A stretch of 64,000 nucleotides of DNA from DASXUC01 sp036505015 (lineage in GTDB: Bacteria > Sysuimicrobiota > Sysuimicrobiia > Sysuimicrobiales > Kaftiobacteriaceae), in NCBI GenBank assembly GCA_036505015.1, contig DASXUC010000071.1:1-64000 (forward strand), given 5' to 3'. The notes under the pieces are model-generated. The model had not been told where the DNA came from and ran no database searches. It worked only from the letters and a program-made list of their open reading frames with translations. The position numbers and the translations under genes are program-made. The stretch's first letter is position 1. The number at the start of each line of letters is the position of its first letter. Positions 7,828 through 16,418 of the stretch are shown here, one piece after another.

Positions 7828-8760
7828 GAAGTTAATCACCCTGGCGTTGATACCGACCGTCAGCCCGGCGACGGTAATCGGTGATCCGGTGACGGTGATC
7901 GTCATGCCGATCCGCAAGTCGTCAAACGACCGCGTCTGTCCGCCCGAGGTGATCCTCGTGCTGTCTGACACACTGACCGCCGTCCCGCTGCTCAGGAGCA
8001 GGAACCGCGCGGCGGTGGAGTTCTTCACCACGATCGTACCGGTCACGGTGGTCTCATTCCCGGCGGCGCCGGCCACGAGCACTTTGATGCGCCGGGCCGT
8101 GATGCTCCCATCGGCGTTGACGGTCCCCCCCACGCTGACCAGATCGTTGATCTTGATCGCGCGGAACGTTGTGACCCGGCCCGTGATGTCTGTGGACGAC
8201 GTCACCAGCACCGTGCGGATCTTGCCGCTGTCTTGCCGCACGGTCAGGGAGCGATCCCCCTTGCCGGTCACGATGCCCTGGATCTGGACCTCCTGACCCC
8301 GGCTCGCGGTGCGGGCCCTGGCTTCCGCCTCGGATTCCTCCACCTGGCGGTTCTGCACCACCACCCGGACCGCCAGGAACTGGCCGTTGTCGAGGCGGAG
8401 AGCCTCGACGTGCACGCGGTCGCCGACCCGGAAGTCACGGACACTGGCGGAGCGCTCAAGCGCCGGGCCCCCGCCCTTGCGGCCAATGTGGATGTCGGTG
8501 CCGCTCTGCACCTGTACGGTCATCGTGTCGGATCCGACGATCCGCTGGTGACCGGGCGTCAGCACCCGCATCGTGAACGAGGAGCGTCCCTCGTTGATGG
8601 CGGTGATGACACCCTCGACGCTGACGACCGTCTTCACGGTCGGACGCCCCCGTCCACTGGGAGCCGGCGGCTTTTGCCCGCCCGGTCCCGCGACCACGGG
8701 GACTGCCAGCAGCAGCGCCAGCGTCGCAATGAGCAACACGGAGAACACGTTCTTTCGCAT
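7825..8760 (-). CDS. Secreted protein with three DUF5666-like repeats
   Basis: 311 aa. A signal peptide (MRKN, hydrophobic stretch, AGPGG) is followed by three beta-rich repeats of about 75-90 residues. Each starts with a V-x-G-x-I/V pattern (VEGVITAINE, IQGIVTGKGD, VTGTIVVKNS) and has a later stretch of the type DLRIGMTITVTG or INDLVSVGG. This is the DUF5666-like OB-fold arrangement; the biochemical function is unknown. The ATG at 8760 is preferred over upstream starts because GGGAGGTG precedes it and the signal peptide begins there. It is monocistronic, divergent from the secreted protease. Confidence 0.75.
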   Translation of the reverse strand: MRKNVFSVLLIATLALLLAVPVVAGPGGQKPPAPSGRGRPTVKTVVSVEGVITAINEGRSSFTMRVLTPGHQRIVGSDTMTVQVQSGTDIHIGRKGGGPALERSASVRDFRVGDRVHVEALRLDNGQFLAVRVVVQNRQVEESEAEARARTASRGQEVQIQGIVTGKGDRSLTVRQDSGKIRTVLVTSSTDITGRVTTFRAIKINDLVSVGGTVNADGSITARRIKVLVAGAAGNETTVTGTIVVKNSTAARFLLLSSGTAVSVSDSTRITSGGQTRSFDDLRIGMTITVTGSPITVAGLTVGINARVINF

Positions 8761-9049
8761 GGGTTCACCTCCCACGTTCACCTTTCCATACGCAGGCCGC
8801 CGCACCGCGGTTCCGCGGCAAAGAGAATTGGCGGCCGCCGCCGAGTGATTCCGGAGAATCTCTCGGCCGTCGCGACCGCCAGCGTCCCGCCTGTCAGAGG
8901 CCCTTGCTCTTGGACCGGATGCTGTGCCCGTTGATCTTCGATTGCATCCGGTGCTGCGTGGCCGTCATCCAGACGGGTGGTTATCATATCAGAGCGTCGA
9001 AAAAAGTGTCAAGGTCTATCGTGCCCCATCTGCGTGGCATAGCGTGGAT

Positions 9050-9700
9050 GTGAGGCTGCTCCCACGCCTGCCGCTACTGCTGTGTGCCTGCGTCGTCCTC
9101 GCCGCGCCGGCGTCGGCCGGACCGTCCGCGGCCGAACTGATCCGCCAGCAGTTGTGGCAGGCCGCGGTGCGCATCGAAATAGATTTACCCACCACGCGGG
9201 CCCGCTGCACGGGATGGATCGGATACACCGAACCGGGCCGCAGCGCCGCCTATACCGCCGCGCACTGCTACCGCGAGGGCGCCCAATACCGCGTCACGTT
9301 GGAAAATGGCGATCTCGTGGCGGCCAGCAACCTCACACGCTGGCCGGGGATCGACCTGATGGCGCTGTGGATCCCGAGGGGAAACCTGCGCGCGCTGCGC
9401 GCGTGGAAGCCGCTGCCCGATGGACCGTTCCGCGCGCTGTACGTGCTGAGCAAGATGGGTGGACCCCTCATCCTGACAGAGGCGCTTGTCCAGCGGGTAT
9501 ATCGAGAGATCCGGTTTGACGACCATCCGACCGCGGTCGCCGTCCCGGCCTACAGTCAGCCCGGCACGAGCGGGGCCCCGATCGTGGACCTGGCGGACGG
9601 CATGCTGATCGGCATGGTGATCGGCTACGCCAGCGAGCGACCGGAAGTGGCCGCGGTCATTCCTGCGGAACGGATCTATGAGACCCTTGCCAAACCCTGA
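9050..9700 (+). CDS. Secreted trypsin-like serine protease
   Basis: 216 aa with a signal peptide (LLPRLPLLLCACVVLAAPASA). The catalytic triad of the S1 family is visible: His72 in YTAAHCY, Asp102 in GIDLMAL, Ser174 in QPGTSGAP. There is no PDZ domain. The start is uncertain: GTG at 9050 or GTG at 9044, no ATG fits. The nucleophile motif GTSGAP is a variant of GDSGGP, so activity is likely but specificity is unknown. No obvious substrate or partner gene is next to it; the DUF881 gene converges from the other side. Confidence 0.78.
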   Translation: MRLLPRLPLLLCACVVLAAPASAGPSAAELIRQQLWQAAVRIEIDLPTTRARCTGWIGYTEPGRSAAYTAAHCYREGAQYRVTLENGDLVAASNLTRWPGIDLMALWIPRGNLRALRAWKPLPDGPFRALYVLSKMGGPLILTEALVQRVYREIRFDDHPTAVAVPAYSQPGTSGAPIVDLADGMLIGMVIGYASERPEVAAVIPAERIYETLAKP

Positions 9701-9725
9701 ACCTTGACGCTAGAGAACCGCAGTT

Positions 9726-10448
9726 CTATGGTTGCGTGGGCTGAGCGTAGCGGAACTTCATCGGTCCGCGGTAGGCCGGAAGCGTGATCTCCCCCTGCTC
9801 CGAGATCTGGACGGACAGCCCCACCGATCGCAGGCCCTCCACGAATCCGCCGCGCAGGTTCAGCGTCGCCGTCAGCGCCCGCGGGTCGCCGATCGCCGCA
9901 ATCTCATACGGCCCGCGCAGGCGAAGGGCTCCCATCAAGATCCCCTGTTCGTCCTGCCGGAATCCCGTGGTCGCAGCAAGGCGGCGGCCGTTCACCGCGA
10001 TACCCTCCGCCCCTCCGGACCGCAGCTCGTTGATCAGACCGCTGAGATCCTGGGCCTGCACTCCGAGGTCAACGATGCCGCCGGGCCCCCCCTGCTCCCG
10101 CAGCCGCACCACAACCCCCGGCCCACGTATCGGGGCGAGCCCCAGCACGAGATGGTAGAACGCGACGTCCCGCTCCAGGGTCTCGGCGGCGCTGCGCCCC
10201 TCCGCCACGGCGGTCTCATACTCTGAGAGCGTCTTCTGCAGCTGATCGACCTCGCTCTGCAGGGAACGCAGGGCGTCCCCCTGCTGCTGGACGAGCACGG
10301 CCAGGTCGCGCACCCTGAGGGTGGGGAGCGCCGTTTCCTCGCGGATCGCCCGCCCGGCACGGAGCTGGGTGATGAGCAGGAAGCCGATGGCCAGCGCGAA
10401 CACGGCCAGGACCCACTGCCAGCGGAAGAGGCGCGGTCGCATTCGCAT
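9726..10448 (-). CDS. DUF881 family membrane-anchored protein
   Basis: 240 aa. An N-terminal membrane segment (about 11-27) is followed by a coiled coil (about 45-85, LVQQQGDALRSLQSEVDQLQ) and a C-terminal domain with GPGVVVRL, ELRSGGAEGIAVNGRRL and PYEIAAIGDP, which are hallmarks of DUF881. In Firmicutes and Actinobacteria DUF881 genes lie near division genes, but the function is unsettled. ATG at 10448 (10442 is an alternative). It is divergent from groEL, with 126 nt between them holding the groEL promoter. Confidence 0.82.
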   Translation of the reverse strand: MRMRPRLFRWQWVLAVFALAIGFLLITQLRAGRAIREETALPTLRVRDLAVLVQQQGDALRSLQSEVDQLQKTLSEYETAVAEGRSAAETLERDVAFYHLVLGLAPIRGPGVVVRLREQGGPGGIVDLGVQAQDLSGLINELRSGGAEGIAVNGRRLAATTGFRQDEQGILMGALRLRGPYEIAAIGDPRALTATLNLRGGFVEGLRSVGLSVQISEQGEITLPAYRGPMKFRYAQPTQP

Positions 10449-10487
10449 TTCGGAGTGGCCCCAGTATAGCATCACGGTGCCCGGGGC

Positions 10488-10516
10488 TTGACAGAGCGCG
10501 CCCCGCCGAAAAGAAT
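10488..10516 (+). promoter_or_regulatory. groEL promoter
   Basis: TTGACA (10488-10493), 17-nt spacer, AAGAAT (10511-10516). The -35 is perfect and the -10 matches 4 of 6; it lies just upstream of the CIRCE operator. Confidence 0.7.
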
Positions 10517-10525
10517 AGAGGAGAG

Positions 10526-10552
10526 TTAGCAGTGTCACCCCGAGAGTGCTAA
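10526..10552 (+). promoter_or_regulatory. CIRCE operator
   Basis: TTAGCAGTG-N9-GAGTGCTAA, the standard HrcA operator with one mismatch from the consensus left arm TTAGCACTC region. It sits between the promoter and the groEL ribosome binding site, so heat-shock control by HrcA is expected. hrcA is not in the window. Confidence 0.93.
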
Positions 10553-10574
10553 TTCCATAAGGAGGGCTGTATCG

Positions 10575-12200
10575 ATGCCGGCTAAGCTGCTGCTGTACGA
10601 CGAGGAGGCTCGGCGCGCGCTCGAGCGCGGCGTGGAAAAAGTCGCCAACGCCGTCCGCGTGACGCTCGGTCCGAAGGGCCGGAATGTCGTCCTCGAGAAG
10701 AAGTGGGGCTCCCCCACCATCACCAAAGACGGGGTCACCGTCGCCAAGGAAGTCGAACTGGAAGACCCCAACGAGAACATGGGTGCCCAGCTGGTGAAGG
10801 AAGTCGCCAGCAAGACCAATGATGCCGCCGGAGACGGCACCACCACCGCGACCGTGCTGGCCTGGGCGATCGTGCGGGACGGGCTGAAGAACGTCGCCGC
10901 CGGCGCCAACCCGATGCTGCTGAAGCGCGGCATCGACCGCGCGGTCGAAACCGTCGTTGACGAGCTGAAGAGGATTTCGATCACGGTGGAGGGCCGGCAG
11001 GACATTGGGCACGTCGCGGGGATCGCGGCCAACGATGCCGACGTCGGCGAGATCATCGCCGATGCCATGGAGAAGGTCGGCAAAGACGGCGTGATCACCA
11101 TCGAGGAAGGCAAGGGGATCGAGACCGACGTCGAGGTCGTCGAGGGGATGCAGTTCGACCGCGGCTATATCTCGCCGTACTTCATCAGCGATCCCGACAA
11201 GATGGAGGTCGTCGTCGAAGACCCCTACATCCTGCTCACCGAGAAGAAAATCAGCGCCGCGCGCGACATCGTGCCGGTCATGGAGAAGGTCATCCGCTAC
11301 GGCAAGGCGCTGGTGGTCGTTGCCGAGGACGTCGATGGCGAAGCGCTGGCGACGCTGGTGGTGAACAAACTGCGCGGCGTACTGGCCAGTGTGGCCGTGA
11401 AGGCGCCGGGCTACGGCGACCGCCGCAAGGCGATGCTGGGAGACATGGCCGTGCTCACCGGCGGCAAAGTCATCTCCGATGACATCGGCGTGAAGATCGA
11501 GAGCGTCGAGCTGGATATGCTGGGGCGCGCGGACAAGGTGAAGTCCGACAAAGACGACAGCGTGATCATCGGCGGGAAGGGCGAGCGCAAGGACATCGCC
11601 GGCCGCATTGCGCAGATCAAGAAGGAGATCGAGGACACTACCAGCGATTACGACCGGGAGAAGCTCCAGGAGCGCCTGGCCAAGCTCGCCGGCGGCGTGG
11701 CCGAGATCAAGGTCGGCGCGGCCACGGAAACGGAGATGAAGGAGAAGAAGCATCGCTTCGAGGACGCGCTCAACGCCACAAAGGCGGCCGTCGAAGAGGG
11801 GGTGGTTCCCGGCGGCGGTACGGCGTACATCCGGGCGCTGAGCGCGCTGGCCAAGATCGAAGCCGAGGGCGACGAGGCGATCGGCATCGCGCTCGTGCGG
11901 CGGGCGCTCGAGGAGCCGGCCCGCCAGCTCGCGTCAAACGCGGGCGTGGAAGGCAGCCTGATCGTGGAGCGGTTGAAGAGAGAGAGCGGCCCCACCGGCT
12001 TCAACGTCGCCAAGGGCGAGTTCACAGACATGATCAAAGCCGGCATCGTCGACCCGACCAAAGTCACCCGGCTGGCGCTGCAGAACGCCGCGTCGGTGGC
12101 AGGATTGATGCTGACGACCGAGGCCGTCGTGACCGAAAAGCGAGAGAAGAAGAAGTCGGCCCCGCCGATGCCCGGCGGTGGAATGGACGAAGACTACTAG
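10575..12200 (+). CDS. groEL: Chaperonin GroEL
   Basis: 541 aa, the usual Hsp60 length. ATP-binding segments VTLGPKGRNV at 29-38 and DGTTTATVL at 87-95, the apical domain, and the C-terminal glycine/methionine tail PPMPGGGMDEDY are all present. It forms the double-ring folding chamber with GroES. A good Shine-Dalgarno (AAGGAGGG) precedes the ATG. No groES lies upstream or downstream, so this is a stand-alone groEL, either the sole copy with distant groES or one of several paralogues. Control is by the CIRCE site upstream. Confidence 0.97.
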   Translation: MPAKLLLYDEEARRALERGVEKVANAVRVTLGPKGRNVVLEKKWGSPTITKDGVTVAKEVELEDPNENMGAQLVKEVASKTNDAAGDGTTTATVLAWAIVRDGLKNVAAGANPMLLKRGIDRAVETVVDELKRISITVEGRQDIGHVAGIAANDADVGEIIADAMEKVGKDGVITIEEGKGIETDVEVVEGMQFDRGYISPYFISDPDKMEVVVEDPYILLTEKKISAARDIVPVMEKVIRYGKALVVVAEDVDGEALATLVVNKLRGVLASVAVKAPGYGDRRKAMLGDMAVLTGGKVISDDIGVKIESVELDMLGRADKVKSDKDDSVIIGGKGERKDIAGRIAQIKKEIEDTTSDYDREKLQERLAKLAGGVAEIKVGAATETEMKEKKHRFEDALNATKAAVEEGVVPGGGTAYIRALSALAKIEAEGDEAIGIALVRRALEEPARQLASNAGVEGSLIVERLKRESGPTGFNVAKGEFTDMIKAGIVDPTKVTRLALQNAASVAGLMLTTEAVVTEKREKKKSAPPMPGGGMDEDY

Positions 12201-12204
12201 AACT

Positions 12205-12258
12205 CAGGTCTCGGGTGTCAGGTCTCAGGTACGCCTGACACCTAGAACCTGACACCTT
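12205..12258. terminator. groEL terminator made of 7-nt arrays
   Basis: Starting 5 nt after the groEL stop: four 7-nt units (CAGGTCT, CGGGTGT, CAGGTCT, CAGGTAC; 12205-12232) followed by an inverted set CCTGACA, CCTAGAA, CCTGACA (12234-12254). The two sets pair into a long hairpin and probably act as terminator. Confidence 0.65.
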
Positions 12259-12335
12259 AGTAAGGGCGGGCCGGTCGAATTGATCGGCCCGTTTTGCTAT
12301 CCTGATAACCAGTCCGTGCCGACGACGGGGAACCA

Positions 12336-12845
12336 ATGCGCCGCGTTGCAACGTGGGTGACGGTCGCCGTCTTTTCGCTGCTGCCGATTAGCGCCTCGGC
12401 CTGGGATCCCATCCACGAACTGATCGTCCCCAACACGAGCATCGGGCCATTCCGGCTCGGGATGACGGCGGCAGCGATCCAGGCGCTGAAGAAATCGGCG
12501 CCCTGCCAGATCACCGCAGCATACCGGGACGGCAAAGCGGTGCGCCTCGAGACCAACTGCGGTGGCGCGTACCATACTCCCGAGTGGGTGCAGGTCGGCA
12601 TCGGCTCCGGCAAGATCCTGTGGTTCTACGGGACTCCCGACAATGTGACCCGCAGTGATGGGTTTAACTACCGCGCCGACTGGCTGTACTACCGAGGGGG
12701 AATCTCGTTCCGCGTCGTCTACGGCGACGGCGCTACGAACACCTTGATTCAGTCCATCGCCGTCTTCCCGGGGACGGGACGGCTGCAGGTACGCCAGGAG
12801 CCCTTCCCCGGCACCGCGCCTGCGCCGCCCGGCGTCGGCGAGTAA
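12336..12845 (+). CDS. Secreted protein of unknown function
   Basis: 169 aa with a clear signal peptide (RRVATWVTVAVFSLLPISASA). The mature part begins with a SIGPFRLGMTAAAIQAL segment at about 36-50, a motif seen at the start of many small secreted domains of unknown function. It also holds two cysteines (near 56 and 70) that could form a disulfide and ends in a Pro/Gly-rich tail. No enzyme motif is seen. It follows groEL after the hairpin array, probably as a separate unit. Confidence 0.65.
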   Translation: MRRVATWVTVAVFSLLPISASAWDPIHELIVPNTSIGPFRLGMTAAAIQALKKSAPCQITAAYRDGKAVRLETNCGGAYHTPEWVQVGIGSGKILWFYGTPDNVTRSDGFNYRADWLYYRGGISFRVVYGDGATNTLIQSIAVFPGTGRLQVRQEPFPGTAPAPPGVGE

Positions 12846-12850
12846 ACTGG

Positions 12851-12910
12851 GGGATCGGGAATCGGGAATGGGGGATCGGCAAGATCTAACCGTTCCCCGT
12901 TCCCCGTTCC
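12851..12910. repeat. Paired 7-nt arrays (hairpin) after a stop codon
   Basis: Four units GGGATCG, GGAATCG, GGAATGG, GGGATCG (12851-12878) and an inverted set of three CCGTTCC units (12890-12910). They lie 6 nt after the stop of the secreted protein and can fold as a hairpin between two convergent genes. Confidence 0.7.
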
Positions 12911-12916
12911 CATCAG

Positions 12917-13072
12917 TTAGTGTTGGTGTTCGTGGGCCATCGCTAGGACTTCTTCGCGGGAAATGTCCTTGCCGTGCGCTTCCTTCATGTGCTTCTGCAT
13001 TCGCTCAACGAGCTCGTCGTCGGTATCGCCATGCACGACGTGACCACAGCCGCAGACCGCGTGTTGATGCAC
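12917..13072 (-). CDS. Small DUF1059-like protein
   Basis: 51 aa: MHQHAVCGCGHVVHGDTDDE, then a helix LVERMQKHMKEAHGKDIS and a His-rich end. The CGCGHVVHG start plus a (Q)KHMKEAHG helix resembles the DUF1059 family of small, possibly metal-binding proteins. The start is GTG at 13070-13072 with GGAGG 6 nt upstream. Cys7, Cys9 and several histidines could bind zinc or another metal. It is downstream of the sialidase-like gene on the same strand. Confidence 0.7.
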   Translation of the reverse strand: MHQHAVCGCGHVVHGDTDDELVERMQKHMKEAHGKDISREEVLAMAHEHQH

Positions 13073-13125
13073 AACGCGCCTCCGTAAACTGGGATTGACC
13101 GCAGGTACGAATTGAGCCCGGGTGG

Positions 13126-14607
13126 TTACTTCCGCTCAGGAGTACACGGGCTTGATGCAGCATTTCCAGACACGTACAGATCCTGCCTGCACCAATTGTT
13201 CGGCGAGGGATTGGGATCGCTCACCCCGCCGGGACCCGAGGATTCGCCTGGAACAGACGGCGGCAGAGCCGCGCTGCCAGATGCCGTCCGTGTCAAGAAG
13301 ATGTCGGCGTTGCCTCCGATCGTGACGGCATCGAACCAGACGACATAGGCGTACCCGCCCACGACAACGACTCCAGGGCCGCCTGAAAATCCAGGGGTTT
13401 GGCTGAGGTTTGTGAGAGGTCCGAAACTCGCCCCGGCGTCCGTCGATCGACGATAGAGAATCTCGACATTCCCGGGTCCTCCATCTTGCCACACAATGTG
13501 GAGATTCGGTCCGTTGAAAGCCCAGGCTGCGATCCACGCATACGTGTACCCTTGATTGTTCGAAACATTCTTGGCGGGGAGCCATGTCGCGCCCAAATCC
13601 ACCGACCGCCGAAACATCAGGTCGCTCGTTACTGGAGTGAGCTGAGTGTACTCGCCCCACAGATAGAAGGCACGCGTGCTGGACATCATCACACGCGAGT
13701 CAAACGCACCGGCGGGAGAGATCACCTGCGGTGCTGAGAAGGTGGTCCCCCCGTCGAGGGAGCGGACGAGGTCTACTTCGTTTCTCGGTTCGACCCAGAA
13801 ATCATAGGCAATCAGCGCGATCTGTCCCGCTGCAGCCAAAGGGCGAAGATCCGGATTAAACCAGGCATAGGAGGAATATGGCGTCGCACGGACCGCCGGT
13901 GACCAGATCGCGCCGCCATCGTCCGACCGGCGGAGGAAAATGGCCCGATTCCCTCCTGGGACCTGCCCGGGCCAGCCGACGTAGATATTTGAACCGGAGA
14001 CTGCGATCGAAGGATCGCCGGCATTCTTGTCCACAGCGCCGGACAGATTCAGCGCCGGATCAAATGAAGCCCCTGAATTTGTGGAGCGGCGAAGGTAGGC
14101 TTCCTGCGTGCCGGCCGGGACTGTCTCTCTCCACACGACGTACACGTTGCCGCCGCCGGGCGCAGCCACGTGCGGCCACCGCGAAGTGGCTGACGGAGAG
14201 TTGGAGAGGTTGGCGATCGGACCCCATGTGGCTCCACTATCGGTCGACCGGCGAAAATAGATCTCACTGGTGTCGCTTTGCCAGGCCACAACGAGCTTTT
14301 GACCGGCGACCTGCCAGTGATAGGTCAGCACGTCATAGGAGACCGCCGACAGCAGAACGGCAGGTGACCAGGTATGGCCGCCGTCAGTGGAACGCGAAGC
14401 AACAAGCAGGCACGTCCCCGGGCACTCCAGCCACAGCACGACAAGGGCCGAGCTCGTCACACCGATCGACGGATTGTAGGAATATGCAGACGAATGCGAG
14501 ATATTGACCGTCCCAAATGCTCCCCTCGCGGGGGGAACACGGAGAAATACCAGAAGGATGAGAGTGGTCAGAGAGACCGCCGCGATTGTCCTTCCGTTCA
14601 TGCGCAT
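13126..14607 (-). CDS. Secreted BNR/Asp-box repeat protein
   Basis: 493 aa with a signal peptide followed by about seven Asp-box repeats of the S-x-D-x-G-x-T-W type: STDGGHTWSP, STDSGATWG, STNSGASFD, SDDGGAIWSP, SLDGGTTFS, SVDLGATWLP, STDAGASFG. These build a sialidase-like beta propeller. The catalytic Arg triad of true sialidases is not evident, so a binding or structural role outside the cell is more likely than sialidase activity. ATG at 14607 follows GGAGTGAAGG. It is 4 nt downstream of the DMT transporter gene and probably co-transcribed. Confidence 0.8.
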   Translation of the reverse strand: MRMNGRTIAAVSLTTLILLVFLRVPPARGAFGTVNISHSSAYSYNPSIGVTSSALVVLWLECPGTCLLVASRSTDGGHTWSPAVLLSAVSYDVLTYHWQVAGQKLVVAWQSDTSEIYFRRSTDSGATWGPIANLSNSPSATSRWPHVAAPGGGNVYVVWRETVPAGTQEAYLRRSTNSGASFDPALNLSGAVDKNAGDPSIAVSGSNIYVGWPGQVPGGNRAIFLRRSDDGGAIWSPAVRATPYSSYAWFNPDLRPLAAAGQIALIAYDFWVEPRNEVDLVRSLDGGTTFSAPQVISPAGAFDSRVMMSSTRAFYLWGEYTQLTPVTSDLMFRRSVDLGATWLPAKNVSNNQGYTYAWIAAWAFNGPNLHIVWQDGGPGNVEILYRRSTDAGASFGPLTNLSQTPGFSGGPGVVVVGGYAYVVWFDAVTIGGNADIFLTRTASGSAALPPSVPGESSGPGGVSDPNPSPNNWCRQDLYVSGNAASSPCTPERK

Positions 14608-14611
14608 ACCT

Positions 14612-15532
14612 TCACTCCGGGCAGGTCAGGCACGGCTCGGGGCCGACGCGATGCGGGGTCTTCATGAACGGCACCTGCGTCACGGCGCCCACGAACACGC
14701 CCAGCAGCACCAGAATTCCACCGATCGCCAGGGCCAGCGTCACCGGTGTCCGCTCAATCCATGCCGAGAGCGCGACGGCGACAAACGGAAACAGCACGAA
14801 CATGTAGGACACGGTCGACGCCGGCCAGGATCGCAGCACAAAGAGAAACAGAACGAATAACGTCGTCGATCCCAGCAGGATCAGGTATACGAGTGCCACC
14901 CAGGTGCTGGTGCGGACCGGCAGCGAATGCGGTTCACGAAACATGGTGGAGAGCACAAGCAGGATGACCGCCCCGACCAGCATCGCGACGGCATTGGTGG
15001 TGATCGGGTGGGTCTTGGGAAACTGTTTCACAAATACTGATGCTTCCGCGTTGCAGACCGCCATCGCCACGACGGCCAGCAGTGAGGGCAGCGGCACGGC
15101 CGCGCCGACCGAGCCGCTGAACATTACGGCAATCCCGGCAACCGCGACCCCGCCTCCGAGCAGCGGACGCCATCGGAAGTTCTCCTGACCGTGCAGCAAG
15201 GCCAGCCCAAAAGTGAACAGCGGCGTCACGGCCAGGAGCACGGCCCCCAGGCCGGCCGAGACGCGCTGAAACCCCCAGTACGCGAAGCCGTACGCGGCGC
15301 CGAACCCGATCACGCCATACGCCACCGCGCCGACCAGTGCCCTCCCCCTGGGCAGAGGAAGCCGCTGGATGGCGACGAGCGCCAGCAGCACGGCGGCAGC
15401 CGCCGCGAGGCGGAGTCCACCCGCCCAGAACGGTGGGAGTTCCTGGATGCTGACTCTCCCCGCCACGAAATTCGCCCCGCCGAAGACGACGATTAGGGCG
15501 AACGCTCCGAGCACGAGGCGATCGCGGCTCAC
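14612..15532 (-). CDS. EamA/DMT-family transporter
   Basis: 306 aa with about ten hydrophobic segments in two related halves, as in drug/metabolite transporters with two EamA domains. Typical features are FGGANFVAGR near 18-27 in helix 1, GAAYGFAYWGFQRVSAG in the first half and PVTLALAIGGILVLLGV near the end of the second. It exports or imports a small metabolite across the inner membrane; the substrate cannot be read from sequence. GTG start (15530-15532) with GGAGATG upstream. The C-terminal tail with PEPCLTCPE is unusual and could bind metal. Confidence 0.87.
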   Translation of the reverse strand: MSRDRLVLGAFALIVVFGGANFVAGRVSIQELPPFWAGGLRLAAAAAVLLALVAIQRLPLPRGRALVGAVAYGVIGFGAAYGFAYWGFQRVSAGLGAVLLAVTPLFTFGLALLHGQENFRWRPLLGGGVAVAGIAVMFSGSVGAAVPLPSLLAVVAMAVCNAEASVFVKQFPKTHPITTNAVAMLVGAVILLVLSTMFREPHSLPVRTSTWVALVYLILLGSTTLFVLFLFVLRSWPASTVSYMFVLFPFVAVALSAWIERTPVTLALAIGGILVLLGVFVGAVTQVPFMKTPHRVGPEPCLTCPE

Positions 15533-15553
15533 CGCATCTCCATGCAGACCCCG

Positions 15554-16408
15554 TTATCGTGCAAGCCGGAACACGGCATCGGTGTTATAGGTGCGCACGA
15601 AGAGCGTGTCCTTCCTCAGCGCCAGGTATTCGGGCCCCGACCGCAGAGGGACGGTCTGGATGACGGTACCATTGGCCCGGTTCAGCAGGTACAGGAAATC
15701 CGGCTCGGCTGTGAAGCCGTATCCAGCGATCACCACCTCGCCGGCGACGACGAAGTTGTTCGCGTTGATGACCAGCGGCCGGCTCCGCCAGCTGATGGTT
15801 CCCTTCGTCAGGTCGATGGCCGTGATGTAGCCATTCAGCCCTTTGGAGCTGCGGGCGTACGTGCGGTGGAAGTTCGAGACGTACAGGACCCCGCCGGCAA
15901 ATTGCACCCACTGCACGGATTCATCGACGTAGTCTCGATCCGCGGGTGCGAATGCTGGTGGGACGATGTAGTTCTTGAAGTCGAAGGCAAAGGTAAAGGT
16001 CTGGCGCGCGGGATCGTAGCCGACGACGTACCTGCCGCCGGCGAAGTCTTCGCCGTAGATCGCCACGACGAGCGGTGGTGAAATGACGGCGCGAATGAGC
16101 CGCTGGCCGGCAAATTTCAGCGGGACCGCCGGCGGGAGCCGTCCCCGATCCCCGCTGGAGAGCCGGTCGGCATCCAGCGCGGGCCATTGGATGTTGTTGG
16201 TCTGAAACCAGCGGTCGACGTCGGTGATGCGGTTGGGTTTTTCCGCAATCTTGACGAGTCGCGCTGTTGGGACCGGTCCGTTCGCGCCGTTGTAGGAGTA
16301 CGCGAACGGCGGCCGGGGCAGGACGATCGGTTCGGGGATGGCAGGGCTCGGACCGGCGAGGGCAACGGTCGTCGCCGTGGCGAGCAGAACGGTCGCGAGG
16401 TACCGCAT
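15554..16408 (-). CDS. Secreted propeller-like protein of unknown function
   Basis: 284 aa with a signal peptide. The mature protein is beta-rich with repeated stretches such as GGVLYVSNFHRTYA, GYITAIDLTKGTISW and DFLYLLNRANGTVIQTV, which resemble PQQ/NHL propeller blades. No catalytic motif is visible. The start ATG follows a G-rich ribosome binding site (GGGGGCGGGGG). It lies between the DMT transporter and another large secreted protein on the same strand; the three secreted proteins of this block may form one expression unit. Confidence 0.6.
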   Translation of the reverse strand: MRYLATVLLATATTVALAGPSPAIPEPIVLPRPPFAYSYNGANGPVPTARLVKIAEKPNRITDVDRWFQTNNIQWPALDADRLSSGDRGRLPPAVPLKFAGQRLIRAVISPPLVVAIYGEDFAGGRYVVGYDPARQTFTFAFDFKNYIVPPAFAPADRDYVDESVQWVQFAGGVLYVSNFHRTYARSSKGLNGYITAIDLTKGTISWRSRPLVINANNFVVAGEVVIAGYGFTAEPDFLYLLNRANGTVIQTVPLRSGPEYLALRKDTLFVRTYNTDAVFRLAR

Positions 16409-16418
16409 CCCCCGCCCC

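Noticed and set aside
10449..11753. Long minus-strand open frame running through groEL
   Set aside because: It is antisense to groEL and continuous with the DUF881 frame only because of high GC; DUF881 homology begins at 10448.
12205..12258. CRISPR array
   Set aside because: Units are 7 nt with no spacers. None of the arrays in the window has CRISPR-sized repeats, and no cas gene is present.
13126..14607. Active sialidase
   Set aside because: Asp boxes are present but the arginine triad and other catalytic residues are not evident.
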